From Planctomycetota bacterium (lineage in GTDB: Bacteria; Planctomycetota; Phycisphaerae; UBA1845; PWPN01), in NCBI GenBank assembly GCA_020346805.1, contig CP070790.1, positions 4,193,742 through 4,202,549 of the forward strand: a DNA stretch of 8,808 nt. Direction: 5' to 3'. The position numbers were made by a program, and so were the translations under genes. This document shows positions 4,412-8,808 of this stretch, one piece after another; the first letter of the stretch is position 1, and each line of letters begins with the position of its first letter. Under the pieces are notes generated by a model. It was not told the origin of the DNA. It saw only the letters and a program-made list of their open reading frames with translations, and did not search any database.

Positions 4412-5740
4412 TTATTTTCCCATTGGAGCATGCGGGTTGTCCAGGAAAGTTCTGATGGGAATTTCCACTTGTTCTCCGGTGTCCAGATCCTTAACGCTTA
4501 AGACTCCGCGTTCGGTGTATTCGTTTCCGACGATTACCGCCCACCTGGTGTTATTTGCGGCAGCCTGTTTGATTTGTTTTCCTATGGCTTGTCGTCGATA
4601 GCTGAATTCGGCGGCAAATCCGGCCTTTCTGAGCTTGGCCACTAAGGACAAGACCTCATTAAACAGATTCGCGTCGGCATCGATTACGTAGAAGTCGTTT
4701 TGCTTGGAAATGGTGGCCTCTGTCGGTACATGATTCAGTTCGATAAGTAAGTCAAGGATTACCACGTCGCTGGTTCCAAAACCTGTTCCGGACATAGGTG
4801 GTCCACCGAGTACTTCCAGTAATTGGTCGTAACGGCCGCCACCGCAAATGGCCCGCTTAAGGCCGGCTTTTCCGAAGGCTTCGAAGACCACTCCCGTGTA
4901 GTAAGCCAGACCGCGGACAATGCCCATGTCAAACTCGCAGTAATCGGCAACGCCAAGGGTGTTGAGGATATCAAATACGTTTCTCAGTCGGGTAAGTTCC
5001 CTTTCGGCTGATTTATTTCCCTCAGCCATTCCAGCCAGGGATTCAAGACCGGTTTTGCCGTGAGCTTGGCCAATTTCGATTAAAGTTGTTTTTTCTTTAC
5101 CACGACGAGAACCAGATTGTGTGATTTTTTCAACCGATTTAATAAAATCGTCTTGGGATAGTTTATCGCGTTTATCGAGTACCACGAAGATATCGGCGTG
5201 TCTATTTTCGGCAAAGCCTCGAGCAGATAGTAGTGCTGCTAACAAGGCTCGCGAGTTGATTTTCATGACTATGTCCGCCGGTGTAAGCCCGATCTGTCGG
5301 AAGAAGTCGACGGCCACGAAAATGCATTCGGCATCAGTTACCGCATCGTCGATTCCGACGATATCGATATTCCATTGAAAAAACTCTCTTAGCCGGCCGC
5401 GTTGGGGTCGTTCGGCTCGGCAAAGTCGAGGCACACTAAACCATTTGATGGGAAGAGGCAGGGACTGGGCACGTGCGTTAATCATACGGGCCAGGCTTGG
5501 TGTCATCTCGGGACGAATGGCCAATTCGCGATCGCCGCGGTCCGTGAAGTGGAATAACTCGGAGACGATAGCTTCGCCGCTTTTGGCCTTGAACAGGTCG
5601 AGGTATTCGAAAATGGGGCTGTCGTATTCCTCAAATCCGTGGTTTAGCGAGACACGTTTCCACGTATCCACGATCCAATTCCGAATGGCCATGTCGGTAG
5701 GATAGAAATCACGAGTTCCTTTGACTGTTCTGAATTTCAT
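4412..5740 (-). CDS. hisS: Histidyl-tRNA synthetase
   Basis: This class II aminoacyl-tRNA synthetase charges tRNA-His in the cytosol. At 442 aa it has normal length. The ATG at 5740 is chosen over an in-frame start at 5794 because MKFRTVKGTRDFYP matches where HisRS proteins begin and a purine-rich GGAAAAAAGA precedes it. Visible elements are the start motif KGTRDFYP (7-14), AIRPEMTPSLAR (about 74-85), motif 2 RAERPQRGRLREFFQ (108-122), HisA RGLAYYTG (276-283) with catalytic-type Arg276, and HisB CGGGRYD (299-305). The anticodon-binding domain follows from about residue 346 (YRRQAIGKQIKQAAANN, VIVGNEY). Motif 3 reads SGTGFGTSDVVILDLL (about 317-332), so the usual Glu-Arg of the G-x-G-x-ER class II motif is not there. 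It is first in a two-gene unit with the PD-(D/E)XK-like gene. No clear promoter or T-box was found upstream. Confidence 0.96.
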   Translation of the reverse strand: MKFRTVKGTRDFYPTDMAIRNWIVDTWKRVSLNHGFEEYDSPIFEYLDLFKAKSGEAIVSELFHFTDRGDRELAIRPEMTPSLARMINARAQSLPLPIKWFSVPRLCRAERPQRGRLREFFQWNIDIVGIDDAVTDAECIFVAVDFFRQIGLTPADIVMKINSRALLAALLSARGFAENRHADIFVVLDKRDKLSQDDFIKSVEKITQSGSRRGKEKTTLIEIGQAHGKTGLESLAGMAEGNKSAERELTRLRNVFDILNTLGVADYCEFDMGIVRGLAYYTGVVFEAFGKAGLKRAICGGGRYDQLLEVLGGPPMSGTGFGTSDVVILDLLIELNHVPTEATISKQNDFYVIDADANLFNEVLSLVAKLRKAGFAAEFSYRRQAIGKQIKQAAANNTRWAVIVGNEYTERGVLSVKDLDTGEQVEIPIRTFLDNPHAPMGK

Positions 5741-5851
5741 TCTTTTTTCCGTGTTTTTTGTCAAACTATAGACCGTATCAGTCAGCCATCTCATATCAAG
5801 ATGTTTTAGGCCGCGGGCCCCAAAGTCAGGCTACATTTATACAATCATTTC

Positions 5852-5903
5852 GGCATAAGTGAAGAGTGACCTGTAAATAACCAAGGATACCCTTCACTAT
5901 GCC
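5852..5903. repeat. Large imperfect inverted repeat between the YkgJ-type gene and hisS
   Basis: GGCAT-A-AGTGAAG (5852-5864) is complementary to CTTCACT-ATGCC (5892-5903). This gives 12 base pairs with a single bulged A at 5857 and a 27-nt loop. No U tract follows on either strand, so it does not look like an intrinsic terminator. It sits in the 221-bp gap 5741-5961, about 110 bp upstream of the hisS start. It could be an operator pair, a leader-RNA stem for hisS or an RNA-stability element after the YkgJ-type gene. The same gap has a small GC-rich patch (GGCCGCGGGCCCC, about 5811-5823) and no other recognisable feature. Confidence 0.5.
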
Positions 5904-5961
5904 TATGGTGACGGGAAAGAGATTTGTAACCGCTTCCAACCAACGGGTCAACATTGGGAAG

Positions 5962-6471
5962 TCAGGCGGATTTCAGCATTCTAATCGTGAGGTTACTGAT
6001 CTTGGCTTTTCCGGGTTTAGCCGCTCGTCTTTTGGTGGATATATGTTTGGCGCTTACTTTGCCATTCCCCGATCTTCTTCTGGCAGCGGTTCGTCTTCTG
6101 CGTTGTTTTGCCAGGTGTTCCTTGGCGAATTGGTCAATCTGTTCGGGATTAGTAAAGAGATGGTCGTAATCACAGTTATCCGGATACCAGTCGCAGCCCT
6201 TGGCTGTATACTCACGACATATAGCCGGCCGATTTTCATATATGGCACAGCGGTTGTCCGGCATAAGTGCATTACATTTTTGGTTTATTTGAATATACCA
6301 GTCGCCTTCTTCCACATAGACAATATTGTTGCCATGTAGTATATACCATCGAATGTCATCGAAATCTCGTTTGGTCTTTGGGGTATCAATGGCAAAGGCG
6401 TAATATCGGCAGCACAAGCCTACGCATTGCTCACACAGACTGCTTAAATCCGGATTAACAGGTATCTTCAC
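5962..6471 (-). CDS. YkgJ-family cysteine-cluster protein with a long basic tail
   Basis: This 169-aa protein belongs to the zinc- or iron-chelating YkgJ-like group (the former UPF0153 type). Cysteines are at 13, 16, 20 and 21 (LCEQCVGLCCRYYA) and at 66, 75, 85, 93 and 100, with the family signature RCAIYENRPAICREY (74-88). The pattern CxxCxxxCC...C...RC.IY..RP..CR.Y identifies it clearly, but the family's biochemical role is unsettled. From about residue 121 the protein becomes a run of Arg, Lys and Ala (AKQRRRRTAARRR onward to 169), probably disordered and able to bind nucleic acid. The start is GTG at 6471, fixed by GGAG 7 nt upstream; the nearby ATG at 6484 is out of frame. It is divergent from rsmD (124-bp intergenic region) and points toward hisS. 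Confidence 0.9.
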   Translation of the reverse strand: MKIPVNPDLSSLCEQCVGLCCRYYAFAIDTPKTKRDFDDIRWYILHGNNIVYVEEGDWYIQINQKCNALMPDNRCAIYENRPAICREYTAKGCDWYPDNCDYDHLFTNPEQIDQFAKEHLAKQRRRRTAARRRSGNGKVSAKHISTKRRAAKPGKAKISNLTIRMLKSA

Positions 6472-6580
6472 GGGTCTTCTCCATTATCTCCTGTATTCGA
6501 TTCCGTTTACCATGACCCAAACGCTATATCTTATATATAAAATGTCTTTATAGCAACCATCTCGCAACTTGGCCTGTCTT

Positions 6581-6589
6581 TGTTATACT
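6581..6589 (+). promoter_or_regulatory. Extended -10 promoter directly abutting rsmD
   Basis: TGT-TATACT (6581-6589) gives an extended -10 (TGn) plus a 5-of-6 -10 hexamer. It ends 6 nt before the rsmD ATG at 6596, which places the predicted transcription start at or next to the A of the start codon. No SD is present in that interval and no good -35 is visible (CTCGCA at 6561-6566 is the nearest). This predicts a leaderless rsmD-cca mRNA. Confidence 0.5.
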
Positions 6590-6595
6590 TTGCCT

Positions 6596-7234
6596 ATGCG
6601 AATCATTGCCGGTAAATGGCGTAGTCGACAGATAGCCGCGCCCGAAGGCAGGACTACTCGACCGATACTGGATCGGGCCAAAACGGTTTTGTTTGATATC
6701 CTCGGCCACCGTCTATATGAACCGGGTGGTTTGCCGCCTCTGGCCGTTCTGGATCTCTTTGCGGGCAGCGGTACGCTGGGTTTCGAAGCCCTTTCTCGAG
6801 GGGCCAGGTATTGCCTTTTTATCGAACAAGACCGTGTTACAGCTTCACTCTTACGTAAAAATCTTGACCTCCTCAATATCGTTAATGAAGGTCTAGTTAT
6901 TGAGGGTAAGGCGTCCTATTGTGAATATCAGCCACCGCCGGTGTTACCGGACGTGCCAGCACAATATGAGCTGGTCTTCGTCGATCCCCCCTACTCTATG
7001 CTGACCGGCCCATTACCACATAAGGATATTAGGCATCTGCTGCACAGATTGGCCACTGAGTCTGTGATCGCCCGGTCCGCCTTGGTTGTGGTCAGGCACC
7101 GGCTACAGTCCGCCGGTGAGCCGGACCTGACGCCGCTGGTTGAGCAGGAAAGTCGGGATGTTGGTAAAATGACCTTTCGGTTTATGGTAAGGCCCGATTT
7201 TGGCCTGTTACCAGAGGGTAAGGAGCCTGAATGA
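6596..7234 (+). CDS. rsmD: 16S rRNA (guanine(966)-N2)-methyltransferase RsmD
   Basis: RsmD methylates N2 of G966 of 16S rRNA in the small ribosomal subunit, using S-adenosylmethionine. The 212-aa protein starts MRIIAGKWRSRQI, the standard RsmD N-terminus, which is why the ATG at 6596 is preferred to an in-frame TTG at 6569. Next come TRPILDRAKTVLFDIL (21-36; family TRPT.DR.RE.LFN.L), SAM motif I DLFAGSGTLGFEALSRGA (53-70), the acidic residue Glu77 that should bind the SAM ribose, and the catalytic DPPY (130-133). Length and motif order are those of the family. It lacks an SD and sits directly behind an extended -10, so it may be leaderless. The stop overlaps the next start as ATGA (7231-7234), so cca is translationally coupled. 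Confidence 0.95.
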   Translation: MRIIAGKWRSRQIAAPEGRTTRPILDRAKTVLFDILGHRLYEPGGLPPLAVLDLFAGSGTLGFEALSRGARYCLFIEQDRVTASLLRKNLDLLNIVNEGLVIEGKASYCEYQPPPVLPDVPAQYELVFVDPPYSMLTGPLPHKDIRHLLHRLATESVIARSALVVVRHRLQSAGEPDLTPLVEQESRDVGKMTFRFMVRPDFGLLPEGKEPE

Positions 7235-8460
7235 GACGAAAAATGACTATCCATGAAGCGGCACTGGCCGTTGTTCGGCATCTTCGTCAGAATGGACATG
7301 AGGCCTATTGGGCCGGTGGCAGCGTCCGCGATATGCTGCTGAACCGCGATCCCGAGGATATCGATGTGGCCACGGAGGCTCCCCCGGAACGCATAATCGA
7401 GCTTTTTAGCCGAACGCGGAAGGTCGGGGCCAAATTCGGGGTAGTGATGGTTCAACAAGGGACTCATTGGATCGAAACCGCCACCTTTCGTACGGATACG
7501 GATTATCAGGATGGTCGTCGGCCGGTGAGTGTCGAATTCACCACCGCCGAACATGACGCACAACGCCGTGATTTTACGATCAACGGATTGTTTTATGATC
7601 CCATCGAAGAGAAGGTGATCGATTACGTCGGGGGGCAGTCGGATTTGGATGCCGGTGTGATCCGGGCGATCGGGGATCCCGGGCAACGGTTTGCCGAGGA
7701 TCATTTGCGGATGCTACGGGCGGTTCGATTCGCCACCCGGTTTGGTTTTGAGATTGAGCCGGCTACGGCGGAGGCTATTGGCCAGCAGGCCGGAAAGATT
7801 ACCCGCATCAGCCCCGAACGAATTCATGAAGAGCTGGAAAAGATGCTGGGACATCGATCGCGGGCCAAGGCCGTGGAGGAGATTGCCCGTCATGGTCTGT
7901 TGGAGCATTTGTGGCCCGGATCTCATTGGCCGGCCGATCGACTACAGCGGGCGCTTGGGGTGATAGGAGCCTTGCCGGAGGATGTGGATTTTGTGTCGGT
8001 GATGGCAGCACTATTGCACGAATTGTCGGTTGATGTGGCTAAGAAAATTTGCCGCGAGCTTCGCTGTAGTAATCGGCAAATTGATGATACAGGATGGTTA
8101 ATTGAAAATCGCAATCGTTTTGACGAAGCGAAGTCGATGAGTCTGGCGGAATTTAAAAAATTGCTGGCCCATCCGCGGGCCGATGATTTGTTGGCCTTAT
8201 ATAAGGCGATTTGTGAATCACAAAACAAGTCGCTGGATGTTTATGTTGCGGTGGGTCAACGACGCGATTCAATCCCCCCTGCCGAGGTAGCCCCCCTACC
8301 GCTGGTGACCGGCGAAGATTTGATTGAATTGGGTTTGGAACCGGGCCCGCAGTTCAAGCAGATCCTCGATAAACTCTACGATGCCCAGCTCAATAACGAG
8401 TTGATCACCCGCCGGCAGGCGATCGAACAAATGAAGACATACATAAACCGGCAGCATTGA
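7231..8460 (+). CDS. cca: Class II tRNA nucleotidyltransferase, CCA-adding type
   Basis: This cytosolic nucleotidyltransferase is expected to build or repair the 3' CCA end of tRNAs from CTP and ATP without a template. At 409 aa its order of motifs is motif A GGSVRD (29-34) with the metal-binding DID at 43-45, the KVGAKFGVVMV strand, motif B RRDFTIN (112-118), motif D EDHLR (156-160), RISPERIHEELEKM (192-205), and a C-terminal LPLVTGEDLIELGLEPGP (356-373) followed by a Q-rich helix. Poly(A) polymerase PcnB uses the same fold. The strand after the DxD motif lacks the G-[RK]-[RK]-F-x-[LIV] signature of bacterial PAPs, which favours CCA addition, but not decisively. No HD phosphohydrolase motif is seen. 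The ATG at 7231 has AAGGAG 5 nt upstream and overlaps the rsmD stop; a second in-frame ATG at 7243 lacks an SD. Confidence 0.9.
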   Translation: MRRKMTIHEAALAVVRHLRQNGHEAYWAGGSVRDMLLNRDPEDIDVATEAPPERIIELFSRTRKVGAKFGVVMVQQGTHWIETATFRTDTDYQDGRRPVSVEFTTAEHDAQRRDFTINGLFYDPIEEKVIDYVGGQSDLDAGVIRAIGDPGQRFAEDHLRMLRAVRFATRFGFEIEPATAEAIGQQAGKITRISPERIHEELEKMLGHRSRAKAVEEIARHGLLEHLWPGSHWPADRLQRALGVIGALPEDVDFVSVMAALLHELSVDVAKKICRELRCSNRQIDDTGWLIENRNRFDEAKSMSLAEFKKLLAHPRADDLLALYKAICESQNKSLDVYVAVGQRRDSIPPAEVAPLPLVTGEDLIELGLEPGPQFKQILDKLYDAQLNNELITRRQAIEQMKTYINRQH

Positions 8461-8808
8461 AGGGTGACACCCCACCTATCCGCAGCGTGCTTATAGGACT
8501 TGAGAGTGTAAATATTACGGTAACAACGGATGGCCCTTGTTGGCAAAATATCCATATAAATCCTGTTTTTAAAGGACCTTATGACAGGCGCATTCCAATT
8601 GGTACATTTTTAACTATAAAACTTTGCGTCTTGGTTGATATATGACTCTTGGTTTATATAAAATCGTAATAGTAATGGAATTTAAGGGTACTTACGTGTG
8701 TTTGTCGGCTGCAACCCATATGTAAACCATCATCTCTTTTTGGAGGTGGAATAGGGCAAAGCTGTAACACAAGTTAGGTAATTGAATTCTAATAAGGTAA
8801 GATTGTTA
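8461..8808. other. 348-bp right-end region with no convincing gene
   Basis: It begins with an 11-bp palindrome GGGTGACACCC just after the cca stop (8462-8472), too tight to fold as a hairpin and lacking a U tract, so no intrinsic terminator for rsmD-cca is evident. A 62-codon frame from a TTG at 8457 has no SD and is not believed. A possible plus-strand promoter lies at 8635-8662. GGAGGTGG (8742-8749) resembles an SD but is followed at once by a stop in one frame and by no start codon at usable distance. No tRNA, CRISPR or IS sequence is seen. Confidence 0.5.
8635..8662 (+). promoter_or_regulatory. Candidate sigma70-type promoter reading out of the right edge
   Basis: TTGATA (8635-8640; 5 of 6) is followed by a 16-bp spacer and TATAAA (8657-8662; 5 of 6). 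The strand reads toward the right edge of the window, where no start codon with a good SD is found before the sequence ends. The base composition here is AT-rich, which raises the chance of a false match. Confidence 0.4.

Noticed and set aside
5741..5961. T-box or other known leader riboswitch upstream of hisS
   Set aside because: No T-box antiterminator sequence (GGTGGNACCGCG-like) and no terminator with a U tract were found on the minus strand. Only the bulged inverted repeat remains.
5899..6339. 146-codon plus-strand frame overlapping the YkgJ-type gene
   Set aside because: It is antisense to a gene whose cysteine pattern is diagnostic. The Ser/Phe/Val-rich reading is a mirror of the Arg/Lys/Cys-rich real protein.
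6991..7704. 237-codon minus-strand open frame across rsmD and cca
   Set aside because: It lies antisense to two well-identified genes with full motif sets, and its translation shows no family motif or sensible composition.
8457..8645. 62-codon plus-strand frame after cca (TTG start overlapping the cca stop)
   Set aside because: The TTG has no SD, the frame differs from cca, and no motif is visible. The translation (ITVTTDGPCW, GPYDRRIPIG) looks only mildly protein-like, so I leave it out as a gene.
1..8808. Phage, IS, toxin-antitoxin, CRISPR or defence island
   Set aside because: No transposase, integrase, repeat-spacer array or toxin-antitoxin pair is visible. The PD-(D/E)XK-like gene is the only nuclease-like candidate, and its neighbours are housekeeping genes.

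Overview
The window is chromosomal-looking DNA of moderate GC content carrying mostly housekeeping genes and a few lineage-type hypothetical genes. There is no sign of phage, plasmid, IS element, CRISPR array or rRNA/tRNA gene. The best guess for the source is a Gram-negative-type bacterium of the Planctomycetota (Phycisphaerae-like) or a neighbouring phylum, probably anaerobic. The guess rests on the combination of a bioB-linked KAS gene, a HisRS with an unusual motif 3, a CxxCxxxCC YkgJ-type protein and a HYE...VDEARR / DVKGRK protein resembling planctomycete sequences. It comes from remembered family features, not from a search, and should be treated as tentative.

Layout: the left edge holds the last 40 codons of a plus-strand gene (3-125), possibly a winged-helix protein. 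It converges on a long minus-strand stretch. Read in the direction of transcription, that stretch starts at a good promoter (-10 TATAAT, 3619-3646). It then runs through a 65-aa secreted/membrane protein (3579-3382), two tandem paralogous membrane-anchored proteins of 97 and 128 aa (3321-3028 and 3012-2626), biotin synthase bioB (2543-1497) and a FabF-type 3-oxoacyl-ACP synthase (1507-233) that overlaps bioB by 11 bp.

Upstream of this is a second minus-strand unit: hisS (5740-4412), followed after 21 bp by a small PD-(D/E)XK-like protein (4390-3869). A third minus-strand gene, a YkgJ-type cysteine-cluster protein with a basic tail (6471-5962), lies upstream of hisS. A 221-bp gap with a large imperfect inverted repeat separates them.

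At about 6.5 kb transcription diverges. The plus strand carries rsmD (6596-7234; apparently leaderless behind an extended -10) and a CCA-adding-type tRNA nucleotidyltransferase (7231-8460), coupled through an ATGA overlap. The last 348 bp carry no convincing gene but contain a candidate plus-strand promoter pointing out of the window.

Functionally the right half is translation and RNA metabolism: tRNA-His charging, tRNA 3'-end synthesis and 16S rRNA methylation. The left half pairs a cofactor-pathway enzyme (BioB) with a fatty-acid condensing enzyme, which suggests but does not prove a role in making or sparing the pimeloyl precursor of biotin. The points most worth a second look are the BioB with a changed auxiliary-cluster ligand set, the AT-rich Asn/Tyr-rich segment with nested inverted repeats inside the KAS gene, the tandem secreted paralogs, and the nuclease-like protein tied to hisS.
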